Shown: piece by piece, positions 1-7,296 of the stretch
Layout: each line of letters begins with the position of its first letter
Numbering within the stretch: the first letter of the stretch is position 1
Source of the DNA: CADEEV01 sp032127875
Lineage (GTDB): Bacteria; Acidobacteriota; Vicinamibacteria; Fen-336
Reading direction: 5' to 3'
NCBI GenBank assembly: GCA_032127875.1
Contig: JAQBHI010000056.1
Coordinates: 1-35,526, forward strand
DNA: 35,526 nucleotides
Position numbers and translations under genes: made by a program
Notes under the pieces: generated by a model
The model's database searches: none
Told to the model about the DNA's origin: nothing
What the model saw: the letters and a program-made list of their open reading frames with translations, nothing else

Positions 1-210
1 TTCGTGCATCACCCGCGAGGGGCGACGCCCCGCCTGACCGGCACGTTCGAGGCGCCGACGCGCCTCGTCTCGGTCGAGCCCGTGGGCCGCAGCGTATTCT
101 CCGATGGTCGACTGCCCGAGCCGCATTGCCTCCGCCAGCCGCTCGGCCGGCGTCATCCGGCGCAGGCGCTCACGGGAATCCGCGCGGAGCCTCTCAGCGA
201 CGCTGCTCAT
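1..210 (-). CDS. Small hypothetical protein, 3' part outside the window
   Basis: The minus strand is open from an ATG at 210 to the window edge with no stop, giving at least 70 residues. The visible part is charged and helical: an Arg/Glu-rich N-terminus, the segment RRMTPAERLAEAMRLG, then QSTIGEYAAAHGLDRDEARRRLERA, which could be a small helix-turn-helix or an antitoxin-like fold. I do not recognise a named family. The coding call rests on amphipathic, Ala/Arg/Glu-rich composition, third-position GC and an ATG placed just before a non-coding gap. The stop and true length cannot be seen. It sits downstream of ilvD on the same strand, 36 bp away, so it may be its last cotranscribed gene. Confidence 0.5.
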   Translation of the reverse strand, partial: MSSVAERLRADSRERLRRMTPAERLAEAMRLGQSTIGEYAAAHGLDRDEARRRLERAGQAGRRPSRVMHE

Positions 211-246
211 GCCGGCCAGTATACGATCAGAGGACGACAGCCGTCG

Positions 247-1920
247 CTACAGGTCGGTGACGGCTCCCAGGCTGGCCGAGGCGACCAGCTTCGCGTACTT
301 GGCCAGCACGCCGTGGGTGTAGCGCGGGGCCGGTTGCTTCCAGGCCGCGCGACGGCGGGCGATCTCTGCATCCGGCACGTCGAGTTGGAGCAAACGCCGC
401 TCGGCGTCGATCGTGATCGGATCACCCTCGTTCACGAGCGCGATCGTGCCGCCGACCGCGGCTTCGGGCGCGACGTGGCCGACGACCATACCGTGCGTGC
501 CGCCGGAGAAGCGGCCGTCGGTGATGAAGCCCACGGAGTCGCCGAGGCCCGCGCCGATGATGGCGGCGGTGGGCGAGAGCATCTCGCGCATGCCCGGGCC
601 GCCCTTCGGCCCCTCGTAGCGGATCACGATCACGTCACCCTTCTGGATCTTGCCACCGAGGATCGCGCGTAGGCACGCTTCCTCCGACTCGAACACCCGC
701 GCAGGTCCCATGATCTTGAGGCTCTTCAGGCCGGTGATCTTCGCCACGGCGCCTTCGCTCGCGAGGTTGCCTCGCAGGATCGCAAGATGGCCCTGTGCGT
801 AGAGCGGCTTCGACCACGGGCGAATCACTTCCTGATCCGCGGAAGGCTCAACCGGGACGCTCGCCAGTGCCTCGGCGAAGCTCTGGCCCGTGATCGTGAG
901 GGCGTCGCCATGGAACACGCGGTTCGCCAGCAGCATCTTCATCACCTGCGGGATGCCGCCGGCGCGGTGCAGGTCGGTGGTGACGAAGCGGCCCGAGGGC
1001 TTGAGGTCGCACAGCACCGGCACGCGCGCGCGGATTGCCTCGAAGTCGTCGATCGTGAGCGGCACCCCGGCCGCGTGCGCGATCGCCAGCAGGTGCAGCA
1101 CCGCGTTCGTCGAGCCTCCGATCGCCATCACCACGGCGATCGCGTTCTCGAAGGCGTGGCGCGTGAGCAGCCGCCGCGGCCGAAGATCCGCGCGCACGGC
1201 CGCCGCCAGCACTCGCGCCGATTCCGCCGCGCTCTCCACCTTTTCCGCGTCCTCGGCGGCCATGGTCGAGGAGCCCGGCAGGCTGAGGCCCAGCGCCTCG
1301 ATCGCCGAGGACATCGTGTTCGCGGTGAACATCCCGCCGCAGGAGCCGGCCCCGGGGCAGGCCGCGCATTCGATGGCGCGTAGCTGCGCGTCGTCGATGA
1401 GGCCCGCGGCGCGCTGGCCCACCGCCTCGAACACGCTGACCACGGTGAGGTCGCGGCCGTCCAGATGCCCCGGCTTGATGGTGCCGCCGTAGACGAAGAT
1501 CGCGGGCACGTCCAGGCGCGCGATCGCGATCATCGCGCCCGGCATGTTCTTGTCGCAGCCGCCGATCGCCAGCACGCCGTCCATCGACTGGCCGCTCACG
1601 ACCGTCTCTATCGAATCGGCGATCACCTCGCGCGACACCAGCGAGTACTTCATGCCCTCGGTGCCCATCGAGATGCCGTCGCTGACGGTGATCGTGCCGA
1701 AGACCTGCGGCATCGCGCCCGACGCCTTGAGCGTGTCCATGGCCCGCGCCGCGAGCACGTCGAGCGAGGCGTTGCAGGGCGTCAGGTTGCTGTAGGCGCT
1801 CGCGATGCCCACGATCGGCTTCTCGAAGTCCGCATCGCCGAAGCCGACGGCCCGCAGCATGGCGCGATGCGGCGCGCTCTCCAGGCCCTGGGTCACGACC
1901 CGGCTCCGCCGTTCGCTCAT
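247..1920 (-). CDS. ilvD: Dihydroxy-acid dehydratase
   Basis: This enzyme dehydrates 2,3-dihydroxy-isovalerate and 2,3-dihydroxy-3-methylvalerate to the 2-oxo acids in the third common step of valine and isoleucine synthesis; it is cytosolic and Fe-S dependent. The 557-residue length fits the IlvD/Edd family. Visible signatures are TPCN (Cys49), GGCDKNMPG, the Cys-rich CPGAGSCGGMFTANTM and the C-terminal GRFSGGTHG followed by GHVAPEA. These include the three Cys positions expected for cluster binding in the IlvD branch. The related Edd (phosphogluconate dehydratase) is longer, so IlvD is preferred. The ATG at 1920 has a GGAG element upstream. The divergent small gene begins 56 bp away. No other ilv gene is in the window. 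Confidence 0.95.
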   Translation of the reverse strand: MSERRSRVVTQGLESAPHRAMLRAVGFGDADFEKPIVGIASAYSNLTPCNASLDVLAARAMDTLKASGAMPQVFGTITVSDGISMGTEGMKYSLVSREVIADSIETVVSGQSMDGVLAIGGCDKNMPGAMIAIARLDVPAIFVYGGTIKPGHLDGRDLTVVSVFEAVGQRAAGLIDDAQLRAIECAACPGAGSCGGMFTANTMSSAIEALGLSLPGSSTMAAEDAEKVESAAESARVLAAAVRADLRPRRLLTRHAFENAIAVVMAIGGSTNAVLHLLAIAHAAGVPLTIDDFEAIRARVPVLCDLKPSGRFVTTDLHRAGGIPQVMKMLLANRVFHGDALTITGQSFAEALASVPVEPSADQEVIRPWSKPLYAQGHLAILRGNLASEGAVAKITGLKSLKIMGPARVFESEEACLRAILGGKIQKGDVIVIRYEGPKGGPGMREMLSPTAAIIGAGLGDSVGFITDGRFSGGTHGMVVGHVAPEAAVGGTIALVNEGDPITIDAERRLLQLDVPDAEIARRRAAWKQPAPRYTHGVLAKYAKLVASASLGAVTDL

Positions 1921-1976
1921 GCCTTCTCCGCGCCGCTCATCTTACCCGCACCGTCGCCTTCCGCGGTACGGCCCCC

Positions 1977-2189
1977 ATGAGTGCCTTGCCTGAAGAGGGT
2001 TGGGAACGGGCGAGCTTCGAGGGTGCTCGGCGTGCCGTGCGCGAAGAGGGCGCCGAGATGACTGTGGCTCAGAAACTCGCCTGGTTGGAGAGCGCTCACC
2101 AGCTGGCTGAACGCATTGGACAGGGACGACCGGCCCCACCGGCCCCTGTCCCAACCGATCCCGCAACAGGGACGGCTGCGAAGCGCTGA
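1977..2189 (+). CDS. Small hypothetical protein (70 aa)
   Basis: A 70-residue protein with the pattern FEGARRAVREEGAEMTV followed by AQKLAWLESAHQLAERIG, then a Pro-rich tail. Short proteins of this shape (an 'FEG.RR' start and a '..KL.WLE.AH.LA' helix) are common uncharacterised proteins in high-GC genomes; this is recollection, not a search result. It starts 56 bp from ilvD and runs divergently. No clear Shine-Dalgarno element precedes the ATG at 1977, and an internal ATG at 2058 is possible. The Pro-rich tail is encoded by an inverted repeat (2119-2152, roughly GGACAGGG ... CCTGTCC) that may also form a hairpin near the 3' end. Function is unknown. Confidence 0.5.
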   Translation: MSALPEEGWERASFEGARRAVREEGAEMTVAQKLAWLESAHQLAERIGQGRPAPPAPVPTDPATGTAAKR

Positions 2190-2220
2190 CCCTTTCCCCT
2201 CGCACGTCGGGGCCAGCGAG

Positions 2221-2250
2221 TTGACCGGCCCGTTCCCGCGGGCGTAGCCT
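2221..2250 (+). promoter_or_regulatory. Candidate sigma70-type promoter for the kinase gene
   Basis: TTGACC at 2221-2226 and TAGCCT at 2245-2250 are separated by 18 nt. The -35 matches the consensus at five of six positions and the -10 at three of six. It lies 37 bp before the kinase start, a sensible distance. The weak -10 keeps confidence low. Confidence 0.35.
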
Positions 2251-2286
2251 GTCTCGTTCCACACCCCAGGAGGCCTCCCTCCTCAA

Positions 2287-4935
2287 ATGATCGGGAAGCG
2301 CTTCGCCCATTACGAGATCCTCGGTTCGCTCGGATCGGGAGGCATGGGCGACGTCTATCGCGGCCGGGACCTGACGCTCGGCCGCGAGGTGGCGATCAAG
2401 TTCCTGCCGGTGAAGTACACGCAGGACTCCGCGCGTCTCACCCGCTTCGAGCAGGAGGCCCGCGCTGCATCGTCACTGAACCACCCGAACATCGTGACCA
2501 TCCACGAGATCGGCCAGAACGACGGCGTACCGTACATCGTGATGGAGCTGGTCAGCGGTCGCACGCTGCGCGCGTTGCTCGAAGGCCGCCCGCTGCTGAC
2601 AAGGCGCTCGCTCGACCTGGCGGCGCAGGCGGCCAGCGGCCTGGCCAAGGCCCACGCGGCCGGCATCGTGCACCGCGACCTGAAGCCCGAGAACATCATG
2701 GTGACGCAGGACGGCTTCGTGAAGATCCTGGACTTCGGCCTCGCAAAGCTCGTCGCGCCGCAGTCCGACCCGGAGAACCTTGCCGACGCCAACGGCGAAT
2801 CCCCGACCCGGAGCCACCCGATCCAGATCGCGCCGCCTGAAACGAGCCCCGGATCCGTACTCGGGACCGTTGGCTACATGTCGCCCGAGCAGGCGAAGGG
2901 CCAGTTCCTGGACTTTCGCTCCGACCAGTTCGCGTGCGGCACGATCCTGTATGAGATGGCAACGGGCCGCCGCGCCTTCCAGCGCGACTCGCCCGTGCAG
3001 ACGCTCGCGGCGATCATCGACGACACCCCCGAGCCGATCGAGAGCCTCAACCCAGCGGCGCCGCCGCCCTTCCGCTGGATCGTCGAACGCTGCCTCGCGA
3101 AGAACCCCGCCGATCGCTATGCGTCGACTCTCGACCTCGCGCGCGACCTCGAGAACGTTCGCGATCGGCTGAGCGAGGGGAGCGGCAGCGGGGCGAAGGG
3201 TGTGGCTCGCCCGTGGCCGCGGCGACGGGCGCTGCTGGCGGGCTTGTTGAGTCTGGCGGCCGCCGCCGCCGTCGTGCTCGGCCCCGGGCGCGAGCCACTG
3301 GTCCAGTTGCTGAAGCTGCGGGCGGTGCCCGTCCAGAAGCAGATCGCCGTGCTTTCCTTCGTGAACCCCGGCCGCGACTCGTCGAGCGCGGCTTTCTCCG
3401 ACGGCATCGTGGAGATGCTGACGAGCCGCTTGACGCAACTCGAGCGCTTCCAGGGCGCGCTCTGGGTCGTGCCAGCCTCCGAGGTGCGCCAGGCCGGTGT
3501 CACCAGCGCAGGCGCCGCCCGCCGCCTGTTCGGCGCGACGCTGGTGATCACCGGCAGCGTCCAGCGCAGCGGCTCGCTGGTGCGCCTCACAGCCAACCTC
3601 GTCGACGCCACGAGCCTGCGACAACTGCGCTCGATCGCCGTCGACGGACGCGTCGAGGACGTCTCGCTGCTTCAGGACGGCGTGGTGAGCCGCGTGGTCC
3701 AGATGCTCGAGGTAGAGCTCTCGCCCGAGGCGAAGCGCGTGCTCAGCGCGGGCGGCACGTCGGTCGCCGATGCCTATCAGCTCTATGTCGAGGGCCGGGG
3801 CAACCTGCTGCGCTACGAGCAGGCCGAGAAACTCGAGACCGCCATCGGATTGTTCCAACAGGCGCTGCAGCGCGACCCGGCGTACGCCCTCGCCTACGCC
3901 GGTCTCGGCGAGGCGTACTGGCGGCAGTACGAGCTGAGCAAGCGGCCCGAGTCGGCCGAGCTGGCGCAGAAGGCCTGCCGCCGCGCGCTCGAACTCAACG
4001 ATCTACTGGCGCCGGTCCACGTCACGCTCGGCCTTGTCCACAATGGCACGGGCCATCCCGACGAGGCGATCGCAGATTTCGGGCACGCGCTCGATCTGGA
4101 TCCGGCCAGCCCTGAGGCGCTGACCGGGCTCGGCCGCGCCTACGAGGCGAAGGGCGAGCTGAGCGAAGCCGAAGCCGCTTATCGCAAGGCGATCGAGCGC
4201 CGACCCACGTACTGGGGCGGCTACAACGAACTGGGCGCGTTCTTCTACTCACTCGCGCGTTACGACGAGGCGGCGGTCGCCTATCGCAAGGTCGTGGAAC
4301 TGACGCCCGACAACGTCTTCGGCTGGCAGAACCTCGGCGTGATCCAGCACCTGATGGGCCGCGACGCCGAGGCCGAGGCCACACTGCGGCGTTCCATCAC
4401 CGTCCAGCCGACGGCGAGCGCGCTCTCCAACCTGGGCACGATCCAGTCGTACCGGGGCCAGTACGCCGAGGCCGTGAAGAGCTTCGAAGCAGCGCTCCGG
4501 CTCGGGCCCGCGGAGTACAAGCTCTTCTACAACCTTGCGGCGGCCTACTCCCTGGCAGGGGGCCAAACGGAGAAAGCCCGCGCGGCGTGGCGCGAAGCGG
4601 TCGCGGCCGCGGAACGGGAACGGCAGGTGAACCCGCAAAACGGGCCGCTGCTCGCCGACCTGGCCGACGGCTACGCCAATCTCGGCCAGACTGACCTGGC
4701 CAAGCGGCTGATCGAAGAGGCGCTGTCGGTGGTGCCCGGAGACGTGAACGTGATGTTCCAGGCCGGCTCGGTCTACGAGAAGGTGGGCGACCGCGACCGC
4801 GCAATCCAGTGGATTGGTGGCGCGCTCAGGCAGGGCTATTCCCGTGAGGAGATCGTGAGATCGCCCTACCTCGCGGGCCTTCGAGAGGATCCTCGTTTCC
4901 AGAAACTCGTGAAAGATCCCAACTCACCCTCATGA
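2287..4935 (+). CDS. Membrane Ser/Thr protein kinase with FlgO/TolB-like domain and TPR repeats
   Basis: An 882-residue Hanks-type kinase. The N-terminal kinase domain (about 1-290) has the Gly-rich loop GSLGSGGMGDVY, the ATP-binding Lys38 in VAIK, catalytic HRDLKPEN (129-136), DFG (149-151) and the GTVGYMSPEQ segment, so all key catalytic residues are present. One transmembrane helix follows at about 314-333. After it, residues about 350-490 begin IAVLSFVNPG and contain FSDGIVEMLTSRL, resembling the FlgO/TolB-like domain often found in such kinases. From about 494 to the end there are TPR repeats. The expected topology is a cytosolic kinase with a periplasmic sensor or scaffold. AGGAGG at 2268-2273 is 13 nt from the ATG and part of a self-complementary stretch. 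The stop TGA overlaps the ribosome-binding site of the next gene. Confidence 0.92.
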   Translation: MIGKRFAHYEILGSLGSGGMGDVYRGRDLTLGREVAIKFLPVKYTQDSARLTRFEQEARAASSLNHPNIVTIHEIGQNDGVPYIVMELVSGRTLRALLEGRPLLTRRSLDLAAQAASGLAKAHAAGIVHRDLKPENIMVTQDGFVKILDFGLAKLVAPQSDPENLADANGESPTRSHPIQIAPPETSPGSVLGTVGYMSPEQAKGQFLDFRSDQFACGTILYEMATGRRAFQRDSPVQTLAAIIDDTPEPIESLNPAAPPPFRWIVERCLAKNPADRYASTLDLARDLENVRDRLSEGSGSGAKGVARPWPRRRALLAGLLSLAAAAAVVLGPGREPLVQLLKLRAVPVQKQIAVLSFVNPGRDSSSAAFSDGIVEMLTSRLTQLERFQGALWVVPASEVRQAGVTSAGAARRLFGATLVITGSVQRSGSLVRLTANLVDATSLRQLRSIAVDGRVEDVSLLQDGVVSRVVQMLEVELSPEAKRVLSAGGTSVADAYQLYVEGRGNLLRYEQAEKLETAIGLFQQALQRDPAYALAYAGLGEAYWRQYELSKRPESAELAQKACRRALELNDLLAPVHVTLGLVHNGTGHPDEAIADFGHALDLDPASPEALTGLGRAYEAKGELSEAEAAYRKAIERRPTYWGGYNELGAFFYSLARYDEAAVAYRKVVELTPDNVFGWQNLGVIQHLMGRDAEAEATLRRSITVQPTASALSNLGTIQSYRGQYAEAVKSFEAALRLGPAEYKLFYNLAAAYSLAGGQTEKARAAWREAVAAAERERQVNPQNGPLLADLADGYANLGQTDLAKRLIEEALSVVPGDVNVMFQAGSVYEKVGDRDRAIQWIGGALRQGYSREEIVRSPYLAGLREDPRFQKLVKDPNSPS

Positions 4936-4947
4936 AGGAGGTCGATG

Positions 4948-5268
4948 ATGCCGAGAGCACGCAGAGTGCCAAGAGCGCCGGTGGAAGTTGTCGTGGTCAA
5001 GACACCCAAGGGCTTCGTTGTTCGCCCGGCCTACGTCGTCGTGAATCGCGGCGACAGGATCATCTGGAGGAACTGCACGCGCGGCAGGATCCAGGTTCTG
5101 CTTCCGGAAGGCACGCCCGGGGCGAGGAGTCTTGACTACGATCGCTCGGGCGACGCCAGCATGGTCGTTGCCGCCGGCGTCGGGTTCCACCCGTACGCGG
5201 TCTACTCGACTCAGGCCCGCGACTTCTGCCTGGGCGAGTCGATGCCCGGCGTGATCATCAAGCGATAG
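4948..5268 (+). CDS. Small cupredoxin-like protein
   Basis: A 106-residue protein with a beta-rich pattern: VEVVVVKTPKGFVVRPAYVV, then NRGDRIIWRN, ending YAVYSTQARDFCLGESMPG VIIK. The order 'basic start, strand, G-D-x-[IV]-x-[WF]-x-N, ... Y-x-[VY] ... P-x-[IV]-I' is that of cupredoxin-fold domains. The usual Cys-x(n)-His-x(n)-Met copper loop is not intact: a Ser stands where Cys normally follows YxVY, leaving Cys94, Met99 and His81 as scattered candidates. Copper binding is therefore doubtful. Two ATGs stand in tandem at 4945 and 4948; AAGGAGG at 4935-4941 is 3 nt from the first and 6 nt from the second, so the second is preferred. No signal peptide is seen. It follows the kinase stop by 12 bp and is probably cotranscribed. 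Confidence 0.65.
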   Translation: MPRARRVPRAPVEVVVVKTPKGFVVRPAYVVVNRGDRIIWRNCTRGRIQVLLPEGTPGARSLDYDRSGDASMVVAAGVGFHPYAVYSTQARDFCLGESMPGVIIKR

Positions 5269-5272
5269 CGGC

Positions 5273-7078
5273 ATGCGACCCGAAACCGCGCCCCCGTGTT
5301 CTCGCTGGCGGAGCCTTGCTGTCGTTGCAGCTCTCGTCGGGCTCAGCATTCTCGCTTCGGCCGCGCCACCCGCGGGCGATCATCCCGCAGCCGACGTCGT
5401 CTTGCTGAACGCGAAGGTCCTCACGGTGGACGCGCGCGACAGCGTCGCGGAGGCGGTCGCGATCCTTGGCGGCAAGATCGCGGCCGTCGGGACGAGCCAA
5501 GCGATGCGCCCACGGATCGGCCCAAAGACACAGGTCTTCGACCTCAAGGGCCTGACGATCACGCCCGGCTTGATCGATTCCCACTGCCACCTCTCGATCG
5601 GCGGCGCCGAAGAGCACTTCAGCCTCGATCTTCGCTATCCGACCGTGAAGTCGATCGCCGACATCGCCAGGCAGCTCGGCGCGGCTCGCGAGGAGCGCAA
5701 GCCCGGCGAATGGGTGCAGGGCACGGGCTGGGACGAGGGCAAGCTGGCCGAACGCCGTGTGATCCTGGCGTCCGACCTCGACCCGTTGACGCCGGACAAT
5801 CCGGTGTGGCTCGAGCAGACGATGGGGCACTACGGCGCCGCCAATGGCGCAGCCCTGAAGCTCGCGGGCATCGATCGCAACACGCCGGATCCCGCGGGTG
5901 GCACCATCGACCGGCTGCCCGACGGCACGCCCAGCGGCGTGCTGCGCGAGAACGCCATGGGCCTCGTCACCCGCCGCATCCCTGAGCCGACGCCGGTGCA
6001 GCGCCAGCAGGCGATCGCTTGGATCATGCGCAAGATCAGCAGCGAAGGCATGACGGCGGTGAAGGACCCGGGCATCTTCCGCGAGCAGTGGGATGCCTAC
6101 CGTGCCGTGCAGGGCCGCGGCGAGATGAGCGTGCGAGTTTTCGCGCTGTGGCACGCCGGCAAGACCATGGACGAGGCCCGTCGTTTGATCGCCGAGCTGG
6201 GATCCACGACGCGGCCCTACGAAACGACCGGCGACGACTCCCTGATTTCCGGCGGCATCAAGATGATGATCGACGGCAGCGGCGGCGCGCGCACGGCCTG
6301 GGTCCACGACGAGTGGAACCGTGACTTCACGGGCGTCGACAAGGGCAACTTCGGTTACCCGGTCATCGACCCGGCCGTGTTTCGCGAACAGTTCAAGCTC
6401 TTCCACGAAGCGGGGTTTCACGTGGGGGTTCACTCGATCGGCGATCGTGGCATCGACTTCACCGTGGATACGATGGCGGCCGCCCTCGTGGCCAAGCCGA
6501 CGAAGGGGCTACGCCACTCGGTAATCCACTGCAACGTGCCCACGCCCCACGCGCTCGACGAGCTGGCGCGGATGCAGAAGCAGTACGACGCCGGCTACCC
6601 CGAGGCCTCGGCCACCTTCATGTGGTGGATCGGCGATACCTACGCCGGCAACTGGGGCCCCGAGCGTTCGCTCCGACTCGACCCGTTCCAGACCTTTCTG
6701 AAGCGCGGAATCGTGTTCGGCGGCGGATCCGACTATCCGGTCACACCGTTCCCCGCGCGCTATGGGATCTGGGCGTCGATCGAGCGGCGGAGCGCGCTCG
6801 GCGTCTATGGCGACGATCCCTACGGCCGCGCCGAAGCGATCGACGTCCACACCGCGCTGCGATCCTTCACCGCGTGGAACGCCCGGCAACTGTTCCTCGA
6901 GCAGAAGATCGGTTCGATCGAGCCAGGCAAGTACGCCGATCTGGCGGTGTGGGATCGCGATCTCTACACGGCGTCGACGGGCGATCTCAAAGAGATGCGC
7001 TGCCTGCTGACGTTCCTGGGCGGGCGCCTCGTCTACCAGGCTCCCGAGGCGCCTTCGCCGAAGCAGACCGCACACTAG
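5273..7078 (+). CDS. Exported amidohydrolase, YtcJ-like (amidohydrolase family 3)
   Basis: A 601-residue metal-dependent hydrolase. Residues about 12-35 form a signal peptide (SLAVVAALVGLSILASAA), so a periplasmic location is likely. The body has the standard family order: TPGLIDSHCHLSIGG with the His-x-His metal site, the KMMIDGSGGARTAWV segment, HSIGDRGID, a histidine in SVIHCNVPTPHALDELARM, and the late Asp in GGGSDYPVTPF, followed by the GSIEPGKYADLAVWD closing strand typical of amidohydrolases. Substrates of YtcJ-like enzymes are mostly unknown and none is assigned here. It starts 4 bp after the cupredoxin-like gene and lacks a strong Shine-Dalgarno element, suggesting coupled translation. 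It is clearly less similar to the two later paralogues than they are to each other. Confidence 0.88.
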   Translation: MRPETAPPCSRWRSLAVVAALVGLSILASAAPPAGDHPAADVVLLNAKVLTVDARDSVAEAVAILGGKIAAVGTSQAMRPRIGPKTQVFDLKGLTITPGLIDSHCHLSIGGAEEHFSLDLRYPTVKSIADIARQLGAAREERKPGEWVQGTGWDEGKLAERRVILASDLDPLTPDNPVWLEQTMGHYGAANGAALKLAGIDRNTPDPAGGTIDRLPDGTPSGVLRENAMGLVTRRIPEPTPVQRQQAIAWIMRKISSEGMTAVKDPGIFREQWDAYRAVQGRGEMSVRVFALWHAGKTMDEARRLIAELGSTTRPYETTGDDSLISGGIKMMIDGSGGARTAWVHDEWNRDFTGVDKGNFGYPVIDPAVFREQFKLFHEAGFHVGVHSIGDRGIDFTVDTMAAALVAKPTKGLRHSVIHCNVPTPHALDELARMQKQYDAGYPEASATFMWWIGDTYAGNWGPERSLRLDPFQTFLKRGIVFGGGSDYPVTPFPARYGIWASIERRSALGVYGDDPYGRAEAIDVHTALRSFTAWNARQLFLEQKIGSIEPGKYADLAVWDRDLYTASTGDLKEMRCLLTFLGGRLVYQAPEAPSPKQTAH

Positions 7079-7088
7079 GGCCGCGTGC

Positions 7089-7117
7089 TTGCGGGTTTCG
7101 CCCCAGCGGCGTATCCT
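7089..7117 (+). promoter_or_regulatory. Candidate sigma70-type promoter upstream of the leader region
   Basis: TTGCGG (7089-7094) and TATCCT (7112-7117) are spaced by exactly 17 nt. The expected start of transcription is near 7124, about 170 nt before the aminotransferase start, which would leave a long leader. The match to consensus is partial (three and four of six). Confidence 0.3.
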
Positions 7118-7136
7118 CTTTGGGTTCGGTGAAGCC

Positions 7137-7199
7137 ATGAACCGCAGCCCCAGGCACCACCCCTACCGGCCGTCTCCGCGCGACGACGTCGCGCGCTAG
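7137..7199 (+). CDS. Possible 20-codon leader ORF
   Basis: An ATG at 7137 opens a 20-codon frame, MNRSPRHHPYRPSPRDDVAR, ending in TAG. It begins about 13 nt after the predicted transcription start and its last codons overlap the first hairpin of the leader. The peptide is rich in Arg, Pro and His. There is no convincing ribosome-binding site (GGTGAAG lies just upstream), and such short frames arise by chance in GC-rich DNA, so this is speculative. Confidence 0.2.
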   Translation: MNRSPRHHPYRPSPRDDVAR

Positions 7200-7274
7200 C
7201 CTCCATTCCGCGTCCAGCGTCGACGTTTTTCAAAGCGGCCGTCTCTCGCCACGGCCTTCGTCCGGCCGCGAGAG
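7177..7274 (+). promoter_or_regulatory. Two hairpins in the leader of the class III aminotransferase
   Basis: Hairpin one pairs CGCGCGAC (7177-7184) with GTCGCGCG (7188-7195), a perfect 8-bp stem with a 3-nt loop. Hairpin two pairs CTCTCGC (7243-7249) with GCGAGAG (7268-7274) and encloses an inner GGCC/GGCC pair (7253-7256 with 7264-7267). A TTTTT run (7226-7230) lies between the two. The arrangement could serve attenuation or translation control, but GC-rich DNA forms hairpins easily. The ribosome-binding site AGGAGG (7282-7287) lies just after hairpin two. Confidence 0.3.
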
Positions 7275-7296
7275 CCATTTCAGGAGGCGTAAGCAA

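Noticed and set aside
2473..3858. Long minus-strand frame opposite the kinase gene
   Set aside because: Antisense shadow of the kinase, rich in Arg/His/Ala with no motif.
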